Assembly: GCA_035699705.1 (NCBI GenBank)
Contig: DASSPI010000065.1
Span: 1 to 51,868 of the forward strand
DNA from: CANKHA01 sp035699705
GTDB taxonomy: Bacteria > Pseudomonadota > Alphaproteobacteria > Rhizobiales > Xanthobacteraceae
Length of the DNA stretch: 51,868 nucleotides
Direction of reading: 5' to 3'
Shown piece after piece: positions 16,190-23,924 of this stretch. Both the position numbers and the translations under genes were made by a program. Within the stretch, counting starts at the first letter, position 1. Each line of letters begins with the position of its first letter. A model generated the notes under the pieces. The model ran no database searches and was not told where the DNA came from. It saw nothing but the letters and a program-made list of their open reading frames with translations.

Positions 16190-17377
16190 GTGGTCGACTT
16201 CCGCATGCCCTCGCTCGGCGCAGACATGGAGGCCGGCACTTTGGTCGAATGGCTGGTCAAGCCGGGCGACCAGGTCAAGCGCGGCGATGTCATCGCCGTG
16301 GTCGAGACGCAAAAGGGTGCGATCGAGATAGAGATATTCGAGAACGGCGAGATCGAGCAAATTCTGGTCGACGTCAATACCAAGGTTCCTGTAGGAACTC
16401 CGATCGCACGGATTCGAACGGTGACGGAAACTGCCGCCGCGGCGCCGACGCCGCAGCCCGCCGCCGGATCGGAAGCCCCGCCCGCACCTGCCGCGCAGCC
16501 GTCGACAGCGCGAGCACCGCCGTCTGTTGCCCCCATGCCCGCGGCCGGTCGCGAACGAGCTTCCCCCGCAGCGCGGCGCTTCGCCAAGGATCACGACATC
16601 GATCTAGCCGGCATCGCCGGAAGTGGGCCGAACGGCGAAATTGTGCTCGCCGACGTCGAGCGCAGCCTTAGCCGCCCGGCGCCGACCAAGAAAAAGCGCG
16701 CCATCGGGCTTGATCTCGATGCCATGCGGGTCGCCATTGCAGCCGCCATGGCGCGGTCGAAACGGGAAATCCCGCATTATTATCTTGAGCATAAAGTGGA
16801 TCTCACCGCCGCCGAACAATGGCTGGCCGAGCGGAACGCCACGCTACCGCCTGACGCCCGACTGCTGATGAGCGCGCTCACAATTAAAGCTGTGGCGCTG
16901 GCTGCGCGCCGCTTTCCTATTTTCAATGGGTTCTATCAGGACGCGCGGCTTCAGCCCGCCGCTGCGGTCCACGTCGGTATCGCAATCGCCATCCGGGGCG
17001 GCGGCTTGGCGGCGCCCGCCCTGCATGACGCGGACCAGCTCCCGCTCGACCAGTTGATGACCCGGCTGCGCGATCTCGTGCAGCGTACCCGCGCCGGAAG
17101 GATCCGCAGCTCGGAACTTTCCGATGCGACGATCACCATTTCCAGTCTGGGCGACCGTGGTGTCGACGTGCTCTACGGTATCATCTATCCCCCGCAGGTG
17201 GCGATAGTCGGATTCGGCAAGGCGGTTTTACGTCCTTGGGTGATCGACGGCGCCATCGGCCCCCGCTCCATCATCACCGTTACTCTGTCAGCCGATCACC
17301 GGGTCAGCGATGGACATGCCGGGGCATTGTTCCTGGCTGAAATAGGCAAGTTGTTGCAGGAGCCAGGAAAGCTATGA
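16190..17377 (+). CDS. pdhC: Dihydrolipoamide acyltransferase (E2) of the 2-oxoacid dehydrogenase complex
   Basis: The 395-aa E2 core starts at a GTG at 16190, six bases after AGAGGA (16178-16183); the frame is open further upstream, but only inside pdhB. Domains are a single lipoyl domain (residues 1-80, lipoyl Lys 42 in VVETQKGAIE), an Ala/Pro-rich linker, a peripheral-subunit-binding domain (SPAARRFAKDHDIDLAGIAG) and the catalytic acyltransferase domain ending with the active-site SADHRVSDGHAG (His and Asp). ETQKGA replaces the common ETDKA around the lipoyl Lys. No E3 dihydrolipoamide dehydrogenase gene follows, so E3 must come from elsewhere. The stop overlaps the acyl carrier protein start by 4 bp. 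Confidence 0.9.
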   Translation: MVDFRMPSLGADMEAGTLVEWLVKPGDQVKRGDVIAVVETQKGAIEIEIFENGEIEQILVDVNTKVPVGTPIARIRTVTETAAAAPTPQPAAGSEAPPAPAAQPSTARAPPSVAPMPAAGRERASPAARRFAKDHDIDLAGIAGSGPNGEIVLADVERSLSRPAPTKKKRAIGLDLDAMRVAIAAAMARSKREIPHYYLEHKVDLTAAEQWLAERNATLPPDARLLMSALTIKAVALAARRFPIFNGFYQDARLQPAAAVHVGIAIAIRGGGLAAPALHDADQLPLDQLMTRLRDLVQRTRAGRIRSSELSDATITISSLGDRGVDVLYGIIYPPQVAIVGFGKAVLRPWVIDGAIGPRSIITVTLSADHRVSDGHAGALFLAEIGKLLQEPGKL

Positions 17378-17622
17378 ACGAAGCCGACATCCGTGGGATA
17401 TTGCATGAAGAACTCAACAATATCGCTCCAGAAGCCGATCTTGCTGCGCTCGATGCCACGGCCGACCTGCGCGAAGCGCTCGATATTGATTCCATGGATT
17501 TCCTGAATTTCGTCATCGCCGTAAATCGCCGCCTTGGCGTTGATATTCCGGAGGTCGACTATCCCAAGCTCCTGACCCTGCAGAAGGCCATCGCCTATCT
17601 GCAGAACAAACTTGCGAAATAA
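17374..17622 (+). CDS. Acyl carrier protein
   Basis: An 82-aa acidic helical protein with the phosphopantetheine attachment Ser at residue 40 in DIDSMDFLNF. Length and charge match the ACP family. It overlaps the E2 stop by 4 bp (ATGA), so it belongs to the PDH operon and not to a fatty-acid-synthase locus. Two readings are possible. It may be a dedicated carrier, for example of octanoyl groups for lipoylation of the neighbouring E2. Or it may accept acyl groups made by the operon's synthetase or PDH. Nothing in the sequence decides between them. It converges on the HPF gene with a 33-bp gap. Confidence 0.85.
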   Translation: MNEADIRGILHEELNNIAPEADLAALDATADLREALDIDSMDFLNFVIAVNRRLGVDIPEVDYPKLLTLQKAIAYLQNKLAK

Positions 17623-17655
17623 CGGCCATACAACGATCTTCCCACGCCGAACAGT

Positions 17656-18225
17656 TCAACGCCGCAGTTTGTGCTTTCCCAGCAACTTGACCGTGCTTGC
17701 CTGCGGCCCCTTCTCTCCCGGTTCTTCGACAAAGCTGACCCGCGTGCCGACGGCAAGGCGGCTAAACGCGCCATCAAGCACGCTGTTCTTGTGGAAATAG
17801 ACGTCATGACCATCGGCGGCTTGCAGGAAGCCAAACGCGCCAGACAGATCGATCCTTTTCACCGTCCCGCTCGGTTGAGCTTCGTGCGCCTTCACCTGTC
17901 CCTGCAGAAGCCTGGCATGATCCTGCAACTGCCGCCGAGCGCGCCTGAAAGCATCGTTGATTGCGAAGGTCAGGTCCGAGTGGCGTTCATCAGCCTTCGG
18001 AGTCCGGGTCACCTTGACCTCACGGCCGCCCGGCAGGGACAGGCGAATATTGACCTCATAGAGGCCGCCCGTTTGGTGGTGGTCTCCGGGACCCTTGAGC
18101 ACGACCCTGCAAGCGGTCACCCGGCCGAACCGTTGTTCCAGCTCTGCGACGTGCTGCTCGATAGAACCACGAACGTCTGGTTGCTTGCCAATACCTTGAA
18201 AATCAATCTCGACGGGCGTTTGCAT
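17656..18225 (-). CDS. Ribosome hibernation factor (HPF/RaiA) fused to a cold-shock domain
   Basis: The 189-aa protein starts at ATG 18225, preceded by TGGAGA; the frame opens further upstream but crosses the FNR/FixK box. Residues 1 to about 110 resemble the S30AE/HPF fold, which binds the decoding centre of the 30S subunit and stalls idle ribosomes (VEIDFQGIGKQPDVRGSIEQ start). Residues from about 120 form a cold-shock OB-fold: GTVKRIDLSGAFGFLQ with an RNP1-like core and DVYFHKNSV with RNP2. Classic long HPF proteins carry a dimerisation domain instead of a CSD. The combination suggests a factor that both silences ribosomes and binds RNA during hypoxic rest (inference). Confidence 0.85.
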   Translation of the reverse strand: MQTPVEIDFQGIGKQPDVRGSIEQHVAELEQRFGRVTACRVVLKGPGDHHQTGGLYEVNIRLSLPGGREVKVTRTPKADERHSDLTFAINDAFRRARRQLQDHARLLQGQVKAHEAQPSGTVKRIDLSGAFGFLQAADGHDVYFHKNSVLDGAFSRLAVGTRVSFVEEPGEKGPQASTVKLLGKHKLRR

Positions 18226-18279
18226 GGTCGTTCTCCAGGAAATTAAGAACCATGCTGCCTTCACAGGGCGCCGCTTATG

Positions 18280-18293
18280 TTGATTCACGTCAA
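18280..18293. promoter_or_regulatory. FNR/FixK-type box TTGATTCACGTCAA, divergent
   Basis: One mismatch from perfect, between the HPF-CSD gene and a small plus-strand gene. On the plus strand a -10 hexamer, TAATAT (18315-18320), lies exactly where a class II promoter (start near 18328) needs it. Confidence 0.8.
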
Positions 18294-18353
18294 TATCGGC
18301 GCCGCCCGCGGGGTTAATATAAGCTTGTGAGTTCAGTTCCTTTGCGAGGCCGC

Positions 18354-18578
18354 ATGAAAGCGAAGCTTCTAATAACGAAGGACGGGCAGGCCTTATACGA
18401 AGGCGTCCACGATATTTTCGATGCGGAGAGCTTCGGCCGCGCCTGCGCTGATGCCTGGACGAAATTGCGGGAAGAAAAGATCGCAAATGCCAGCAGCATC
18501 GGAGCGCTTATCGAATCTCTCGATGAACGCCTTCTCGACGAATTGCGGGGCGCCCAGATCAGCCTTCGCGCGGCCTGA
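18354..18578 (+). CDS. Small conserved-looking protein of unknown function
   Basis: I do not recognise this 74-aa protein. It is mixed alpha/beta in appearance: a short strand (MKAKLLITKDGQALYEG), then amphipathic helices rich in Glu, Asp and Arg (FGRACADAWTKLREEKI; ESLDERLLDELRGA), without Cys or membrane segments. ATG 18354 follows GAGG (18346-18349). A GTG at 18327 in the same frame coincides with the predicted transcription start, so it is unlikely to be used. It has the best plus-strand promoter of the region and lies 9 bp before the APH-like gene, indicating an operon. Function unknown. Confidence 0.6.
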   Translation: MKAKLLITKDGQALYEGVHDIFDAESFGRACADAWTKLREEKIANASSIGALIESLDERLLDELRGAQISLRAA

Positions 18579-18587
18579 GAATCCGCC

Positions 18588-19628
18588 GTGAACCGGCAAT
18601 TGTCCACGATCCGGACGGATGAACCCGCGCTGGCGCAAAAGGTGGCATTCCTGAGTCGGCCGGCCACCTATCCTTCGGCGCCTGCTGTGACTCCGCGCGA
18701 GACCCATATGTCTTGGGTCTTTCTTGCCGGCGATACAGTTTACAAGCTGAAGAAGCCGGTCCGTTTTTCCTATCTGAACTTTTCCACCCTGGAACGGCGC
18801 CGGGCTGCGTGTCAGGCCGAGCTGCGCTTGAATCGCAGACTTGCGCCCGACGTTTATCTCGATGTGGTGCCACTCACCTTATCCGCTGGCGGCCTCTCGA
18901 TAGGCGGCGACGGCTTAACCGTCGACTGGCTCGTGGCGATGCGTAGACTGAATGAAAGTCAGACACTCGAAAATGCCATCCTGGAACAGCGCGTCCAACC
19001 GCGGCAGCTTGATCGGCTTGCCGCCACTTTGGTAAAATTCTACCGTCAGGCGACCCCTGTATTCCTAGCTGCGGCCGTTCTCCTGCAGGATTGGCAGCAA
19101 AACCGCCTGTACAATCGTCGGGTGTTGTTCGACCCCCGTTGTGGCGTACCTTCCGGGCTCATCACCCGCATTGATGCAGTCCAGCGGCGCTTCCTGTCAT
19201 CACATAGCGAGCTGCTTGCCGATCGCCTCCGAAACAGGCGGATCGTTGACGGGCACGGCGATATGCGTCCCGAGCACATCTGGCTCGACGATCCCGTCAA
19301 GGTTATCGATTGCCTGGAGTTCAATCCGCGCTTGCGCGCCGTGGACCCGTTCGACGAGATCGCGTTTCTGAGCCTCGAATGCGAGATCCTGGGCGCCGCT
19401 TGGGTGGGAAAATACATTCAGCATCGTGTCGCGCGCCAGATGCGAGACCGGGTACCCCAATCGCTATTTCTCTTTTATCGCTGCCAGCGCGCCACATTAC
19501 GGGCACGCCTCGCCATTGCGCATATGCTGGAACCCAATCCGCGGACGCCCGAAAAATGGCCTCGTCTTGCGCGCGCTTATCTGCGAGTGGCAGCGGCCGA
19601 CGGCAGGCAACTTGAACGCTGCCTTTAG
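18588..19628 (+). CDS. Aminoglycoside-phosphotransferase-fold protein (COG2187-like), single domain
   Basis: This 346-aa protein begins at a GTG with weak RBS. The N-terminal part (SWVFLAGDTVYKLKKPVRFS) and the kinase-like catalytic region (DGHGDMRPEHIW, followed by VIDCLEFNPRLRAVDPFDEI) match the APH-type half of two-domain proteins such as mycobacterial Rv2004c. The partner at 24260-25816 carries the same half plus a C-terminal P-loop kinase; here the P-loop half is absent and the frame ends at about 346 aa. The natural phosphoryl acceptor of this family is unknown. The stop overlaps that of the convergent PRPP synthetase gene by 4 bp. Confidence 0.78.
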   Translation: MNRQLSTIRTDEPALAQKVAFLSRPATYPSAPAVTPRETHMSWVFLAGDTVYKLKKPVRFSYLNFSTLERRRAACQAELRLNRRLAPDVYLDVVPLTLSAGGLSIGGDGLTVDWLVAMRRLNESQTLENAILEQRVQPRQLDRLAATLVKFYRQATPVFLAAAVLLQDWQQNRLYNRRVLFDPRCGVPSGLITRIDAVQRRFLSSHSELLADRLRNRRIVDGHGDMRPEHIWLDDPVKVIDCLEFNPRLRAVDPFDEIAFLSLECEILGAAWVGKYIQHRVARQMRDRVPQSLFLFYRCQRATLRARLAIAHMLEPNPRTPEKWPRLARAYLRVAAADGRQLERCL

Positions 19629-20656
19629 AAGACCAGCAGATCAGTAAGCGACCGTCCTTCGTGCAACCGCAGGATGGCCTCAGCAAGAAGCGGCGCTGCA
19701 GGCAGGATTTCGACCTTATCGCGCAGAGGTCCCGCCGGTAGCCGGAATGCCGGCACTGAATCGGTCACCACGATTCGCTCAATAGCCGGGTCGGTAATCA
19801 CCTCTGCGGCTCCAGGCATGAACAGGCCGTGCGTCACAAGCGCGATAACGCGCCTTGCACCAGCTTTCCGCGCGGCACGGGCGGCCCGCAACAGCGTTCC
19901 ACCGGAGCTGATGAGATCGTCGATGACCAGCGCCGTCGTACCGGAAACATCGCCGACAAAGAGATCGCCGGACACAACTCCTGCGCTGCGGTGCTTGTCG
20001 CAAAAGGCTTTGCCTACCGGGCGCCCCAGAGACCCTTCCAATGCCTCGCGGAACAACTCCGCGCGCTTCGCGCCGCCGGTGTCGGGAGATACGACGCTCA
20101 ACTGTTGGTCTTTCAGCGCGCGTGCACATTCGACGAACAGCGGCGTGCCCGTGAGCGTTACGGTAGGGCGACGGAAGGCATTTTCGAACGCCACCGGATT
20201 GTGAACCTCAAGCGTAACAATGGCATCGGTGCCAACCGCCTCGAACATTGCGGCAATATAGCGTGTGGTGACCGGGTCGCTCGGCTTGGTGCGGCGATCC
20301 TTTCGGGCGTAGCAAAGATACGGCACCACAGCTGTCACGCGGGCGGCGCCTGCATCTTTCAGGGCACCAATGAAAAACAGCAGCCGGCAGAGCTTGTCAT
20401 TAGCAGATTCGGAGGGACCACTGTGCAGGCTCTGAACGACGTAGACACCGGCGCCGCCCACCGGTTCGAGCGGGCGAACCTTGTGCTCGCCGTCCTCGAA
20501 CGAGCGCTCCTCATGCGAGACGAGCCTGCAGCCGAGCGAATCCGCGATCGCTTGGCCCATATCGGCCGACGCCTGCAGGGCGAATAGCCTTATATCGTCA
20601 CGTCTCTCGGCTACTGACGCGCTTCGCGGTGACCAAATGGCGAAGTCCCTCGTCAT
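19625..20656 (-). CDS. prs: Ribose-phosphate pyrophosphokinase (PRPP synthetase)
   Basis: The 343-aa enzyme makes PRPP from ribose-5-phosphate and ATP (EC 2.7.6.1). It shows FEDGEHKVRP (flexible substrate loop), VVPYLCYARKDRR (ATP loop), a central region with LEVHNP, and the PRPP-binding VIDDLISSGGTL. It is somewhat divergent from housekeeping Prs and has about 20 extra N-terminal residues before DIRLFAL, so the true start could be internal. It is the last gene after DUF2267 and DUF3775 genes, transcribed from the 21604 box. PRPP is the cosubstrate of the nicotinate phosphoribosyltransferase encoded in the next operon, so the two probably act together in NAD salvage. Confidence 0.85.
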   Translation of the reverse strand: MTRDFAIWSPRSASVAERRDDIRLFALQASADMGQAIADSLGCRLVSHEERSFEDGEHKVRPLEPVGGAGVYVVQSLHSGPSESANDKLCRLLFFIGALKDAGAARVTAVVPYLCYARKDRRTKPSDPVTTRYIAAMFEAVGTDAIVTLEVHNPVAFENAFRRPTVTLTGTPLFVECARALKDQQLSVVSPDTGGAKRAELFREALEGSLGRPVGKAFCDKHRSAGVVSGDLFVGDVSGTTALVIDDLISSGGTLLRAARAARKAGARRVIALVTHGLFMPGAAEVITDPAIERIVVTDSVPAFRLPAGPLRDKVEILPAAPLLAEAILRLHEGRSLTDLLVF

Positions 20657-20665
20657 GATAAGGAG

Positions 20666-21109
20666 CTATAGCCGCCCGACCTCGAACTCTTCGCACGAGA
20701 GTCCGATCTGCGATAGCGCTTCCTCGAGATGGTCCGGCAAGAGCGGCATCCCGAGGAGATAGGCCGCCGTGCGGTTGTTATGCGCCCGTAAAGCTTCCGC
20801 ACGCAGCTCGTTCCAATCCTCAAGGGTGCCATCACCGCGCCCAAGCCAGGCGAGCGCGACCAGGTCGACCTGCTCATCCTCAGTCAGCGCATCGATGAAG
20901 CCGCGAAGTTCCTGTGCTACAGGATCGTCGCGATGATCTTCCAGGACGGAAATCATGCGATCGTCCGTAGCATTCGAACTGTCACCGGGATCGGTGACGG
21001 CATCCTTGACGTCGAATTCCCGCCCCTTCACGACGATGAAGCATATCTTCTCCGGCGAAATCGAGAGTGCCGGGGCTTCCGGGACTTCTTTGATCTTGGC
21101 TGTCATCAT
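20666..21109 (-). CDS. DUF3775-like protein
   Basis: A 147-aa acidic soluble protein. The C-terminal half (LRGFIDALTEDEQVDLVALA, then AYLLGMPLLPDHLEEALSQI) resembles the small alphaproteobacterial DUF3775 family; this is from memory of the family and is not certain. The start at 21109 overlaps the upstream DUF2267 stop (ATGATGA), so translation is coupled; an in-frame ATG follows at 21106. No catalytic motif is seen and the function is unknown. It lies 9 bp before the prs start. Confidence 0.65.
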   Translation of the reverse strand: MMTAKIKEVPEAPALSISPEKICFIVVKGREFDVKDAVTDPGDSSNATDDRMISVLEDHRDDPVAQELRGFIDALTEDEQVDLVALAWLGRGDGTLEDWNELRAEALRAHNNRTAAYLLGMPLLPDHLEEALSQIGLSCEEFEVGRL

Positions 21110-21549
21110 GCCGCCTGGGGGGTTGCAGGCCAAAGAGCTCTCAGATCCGCCGGCAGCGCGTGGCGTACGTCTTCGATCTCACCGGCTTCTATCTTGGTGG
21201 ATAGGAACCGGAAGACGATCGAAACGAACTCCGGCGTGAAGAAGATCGGATTACCCGCGGGCCCGTGATTGATACGCGCGATGAATTCCTGCTGCCCACG
21301 GCGCTTCACAGGAACTGTGGAGGGCCGCCATTGCTCGTAATAGACGCCCCGCAGCAGACTCGGAAGCTGGGCGGCGAAATCCGCAGCTTCATTGACTTGC
21401 AGACAGTCCCGCAGCGCGTGCAGGACGTTCCTCAGCAATCGGTAGGACTGTGCCCTGTCGTTCCAACCCAGCCGTTCGTCCAGTTCGTTGATCCAATTAT
21501 GCGTCAATTGAACGGTATGATCGATGCTTTCCAATCCATCCGTGCGCAT
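21106..21549 (-). CDS. DUF2267 family protein
   Basis: A 147-aa helical soluble protein with typical DUF2267 features: a repeated helical unit with LRNVLHALRDCLQVNEAADF and AAQLPSLLRGVYYEQWRPS. Members of this family are often found beside stress and low-oxygen genes; their biochemical role is unknown. It is the first gene of an operon with the DUF3775 protein and PRPP synthetase. The ATG at 21549 lies about 20 bp downstream of the start predicted from the FNR/FixK box, which has a perfect TATAAT -10. Confidence 0.72.
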   Translation of the reverse strand: MRTDGLESIDHTVQLTHNWINELDERLGWNDRAQSYRLLRNVLHALRDCLQVNEAADFAAQLPSLLRGVYYEQWRPSTVPVKRRGQQEFIARINHGPAGNPIFFTPEFVSIVFRFLSTKIEAGEIEDVRHALPADLRALWPATPQAA

Positions 21550-21603
21550 GATCTGACTCCCTTGGCTGTTGTTTAAATTATAGCCCGATCGCGCGCCGCC
21601 TTA

Positions 21604-21617
21604 TTGAGATAGGTCAA
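21604..21617. promoter_or_regulatory. FNR/FixK-type box TTGAGATAGGTCAA with consensus -10
   Basis: Two mismatches from the perfect palindrome. The minus-strand -10, TATAAT (plus coordinates 21577-21582), is exactly the consensus at the class II position, giving a start near 21569, 20 bp before the DUF2267 ATG. It lies between that gene and the end of chaB. Confidence 0.75.
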
Positions 21618-21649
21618 TTCGATGGGCGCCCCTAAGCGCCTCCCATGGC

Positions 21650-21859
21650 CTATTTTTTAGGAATCCAATCGTCGCCGACCTTAGCGTAAGAGCGCTTGAC
21701 CGCCGCCCAGGCGATACGGTGTGCCGCTTCTTCCTGGCGCGGGTCGCCCGTGTGCGCAGCGAAAGCGTGATTGAACGCTTCGCGGTAGATGTCCTGGGCA
21801 TGCGCCGGCAGGTGGTGCCGAACTCCGGGCGGGAGATCGTCGTTTGTCCGATAAGGCAT
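21650..21859 (-). CDS. chaB: ChaB family protein
   Basis: A 69-aa small basic protein that starts with the family hallmark MPYRTNDDLPPGVRHHLPAH, then AQDIYREAFNHAF, and ends AKVGDDWIPKK. ATG 21859 follows GGGAGG with six bases of spacing; an earlier in-frame ATG is less well placed. ChaB was named as a regulator of the cation antiporter ChaA, but no antiporter is nearby, and the domain occurs widely as a stand-alone protein of unclear function. It lies 27 bp after the nicotinamidase gene and is probably the last gene of the NAD salvage operon. Confidence 0.82.
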   Translation of the reverse strand: MPYRTNDDLPPGVRHHLPAHAQDIYREAFNHAFAAHTGDPRQEEAAHRIAWAAVKRSYAKVGDDWIPKK

Positions 21860-21886
21860 AGTGGGCCTCCCAATCACCGCCAGGTG

Positions 21887-22525
21887 TCAGCCAATGGCAT
21901 CGCTCGGGATGCAACGAACGCCCAACGTTTTGAAGCTCTGCCGCGTCGCGAGCGCGGAGCCGTCGACGTCGATGGCGCGGCAGGCATCTTCGATCACCAC
22001 GACATCGAAGCCCTCGCGCCGGGCATCCTCGGCTGAGTAGCGGACGCAAAAATCAAAGGCCAGGCCGGCCAGGAAGATGTGCGTGAAGCGGCGCTCGCGC
22101 AGATATCCGGCAAGGCCGGTGTGCGTCTTGCGGTCGTTTTCGTAGAAAGCGGAATAAGAATCGATATCGCGGTGATAGCCCTTGCGCAGCACGAGCTCGG
22201 CGTGGCTAATCTGCAGATCGTCACGGAAATTGGCTCCCGGCGTTCCTTGCACGCAATGATCCGGCCACAGGATCTGCGTGCCATAGGAAACATCGATCGT
22301 TTGATACGGCTTACGCCCCGGATGGGTCGAGGCGAAGGATTCATGGCCACGCGGATGCCAGTCCTGCGTCAACACCACATGTTCGAATCGGCCGGCCAGC
22401 CGGTTGATCAGCGGCACGACTTCGTCGCCGCGCGGCACCGCCAGCGCGCCGCCGGGGCAGAAATCGTTCTGAATATCGACGGCCAACAGGATGTCGTGAT
22501 CGCCGATGACGAGCTTGTCCGTCAT
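21887..22525 (-). CDS. pncA: Nicotinamidase
   Basis: The 212-aa cytosolic hydrolase converts nicotinamide to nicotinate and ammonia (EC 3.5.1.19). The catalytic triad is visible: Asp 17 in LAVDIQNDFCPGGAL, Lys 115 in LRKGYHRD and Cys 160 in GLAFDFCVRYSAEDA. Metal-site residues Asp 55 and His 57 occur in TQDWHPRGH. ATG 22525 follows GGAGAGGG and overlaps the pncB stop by 4 bp; the frame is open far upstream only as a shadow of pncB. It feeds nicotinate directly to the phosphoribosyltransferase encoded just upstream. Pyrazinamidase activity would be expected from the family. Confidence 0.92.
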   Translation of the reverse strand: MTDKLVIGDHDILLAVDIQNDFCPGGALAVPRGDEVVPLINRLAGRFEHVVLTQDWHPRGHESFASTHPGRKPYQTIDVSYGTQILWPDHCVQGTPGANFRDDLQISHAELVLRKGYHRDIDSYSAFYENDRKTHTGLAGYLRERRFTHIFLAGLAFDFCVRYSAEDARREGFDVVVIEDACRAIDVDGSALATRQSFKTLGVRCIPSDAIG

Positions 22526-23877
22526 GATTGTACCCTCTCCTGCCGCGCCAGCCGGCTGTCGACTTCGGCGGCAAGCTGCCTCAGCGCATCCGCCACGTGA
22601 ACCGGATAGATGCCCGGTTCCAGCCGGCGCAATGGTTCCGGCAGCCGTTCGAGGTCGCGGGCCGCACGCGAACGCACTTCCGCCAGCGTCGGAGATGGCA
22701 CGATGCGACGGCCATTTTTCATGACAAGCTGCAGTAGTGGTTCGCCGGCTTGCTCGTCTCCTTCGATCGAAAGGATATCGCCGGCCATACGACCGTCCGT
22801 GCCATAGTGTCGCCAGACCTGCTTGCGGCCCGGCCATGTCTCCTTGCCGGCGGAGCGCTTGCGGCGCGCCAGTCCCGCGTATTCCTGCAGTTTGTAAGCG
22901 CAATCCAGCGCCGGCGCGTCCGACGACGTCGTCAAGCTGGTGCCAAGCCCAAAGGCATCGATCGGGGCGCCGGCGCGCAGCATGTCGGCCACGCTGTCTT
23001 CATCCAGCCCCCCGCTGGCCACTATCGTCACGTCTTGCAGCCCGCCCTCGTCGAGAATGCGGCGCACACTCTTCGACAGCGCGACCATATCGCCGCTGTC
23101 CAGCCGCACGCCCTGGATCGTGATGCCCTGCTCCCTCAGCCTCGGCGCAAGCGCGACAACCTTCCGCGCGGCGGCTTCGGTATCATAGGTATCGAGCAAC
23201 AAGCTCAGGTTCCTGGGCCGCGCGCGCGCGAAATTCTCGAAAGCGGTGATCTCGTCGTCGTGCGCTTCGATGAAAGAATGCGCCATCGTGCCGAAGGTCG
23301 GAATGCCAAAGAGCTTTTCTGCCAACACGGTGGCTGTTCCGGAAAAACCCGCCACGTAGCTCGCCCGCGCGGCCATCAGGCCGGCCTCTGAACCATGCGC
23401 GCGGCGCAAACCAAAATCGACCAATAGCTTGCCTGGCGCCGCCAGCACCATACGCGCCGCTTTGGAAGCGATCAGCGACTGGAAGTGCAGAATATTGATG
23501 AGTCTGGTTTCGACCAGCTGAGCCTGGGGCAGCGGTGCCGTCACGCGCAGGATCGGCTCGTTGCCGAAGAACACCATGCCTTCCGGCATTGCATGCACGT
23601 CGCCGGTAAAGCGAAGCGAGGCAAGATAATCGAGAAAGACATGATCGAAGCGGCCGCTGCGACTGAGCCAGTCAATTTCTTCCGGTGCAAAATGCAACTG
23701 CTCCAGAAACTTGAGCGCCTGCTCAAGCCCGGCAGCGAGCAGGAATCCGCGCTGCGGCGGCAGCTTGCGCACGAAAAAATCGAAAACCGCCGTTTTTGTC
23801 TGATCATGATGCAGGTAGGCCTGAATCATGTTGAACTGATAGAGGTCATTCAAAAGCGGGTTGGTTGCTTCATTCAT
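22522..23877 (-). CDS. pncB: Nicotinate phosphoribosyltransferase
   Basis: The 451-aa enzyme joins nicotinate and PRPP to nicotinate mononucleotide with ATP hydrolysis (EC 6.3.4.21). Supporting segments are NPLLNDLYQFNMIQAY at the N-terminus, VFDFFVRKLPPQRGFLLAAG, DFGLRRAHGSEAGL (the catalytic His region), GVRLDSGDMVALS and FGLGTSLTTSSDAP. The start at ATG 23877 is preferred over a longer frame to 23925, which would abut the preceding gene. It is the second gene after a 78-aa protein under the 24210 box. In M. tuberculosis the DosR regulon likewise includes a pncB gene (pncB2). Confidence 0.93.
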   Translation of the reverse strand: MNEATNPLLNDLYQFNMIQAYLHHDQTKTAVFDFFVRKLPPQRGFLLAAGLEQALKFLEQLHFAPEEIDWLSRSGRFDHVFLDYLASLRFTGDVHAMPEGMVFFGNEPILRVTAPLPQAQLVETRLINILHFQSLIASKAARMVLAAPGKLLVDFGLRRAHGSEAGLMAARASYVAGFSGTATVLAEKLFGIPTFGTMAHSFIEAHDDEITAFENFARARPRNLSLLLDTYDTEAAARKVVALAPRLREQGITIQGVRLDSGDMVALSKSVRRILDEGGLQDVTIVASGGLDEDSVADMLRAGAPIDAFGLGTSLTTSSDAPALDCAYKLQEYAGLARRKRSAGKETWPGRKQVWRHYGTDGRMAGDILSIEGDEQAGEPLLQLVMKNGRRIVPSPTLAEVRSRAARDLERLPEPLRRLEPGIYPVHVADALRQLAAEVDSRLARQERVQS

Positions 23878-23924
23878 CCGGACACCTGGGTGACCAAAGC
23901 TAATGGCACGGCAGTGCGACAGCA

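Noticed and set aside
15328..16587. Long minus-strand frame (419 codons) opposite pdhB and the E2 gene
   Set aside because: The composition is low-complexity Ala/Gly/Arg caused by the E2 linker on the other strand. There is no RBS or domain.
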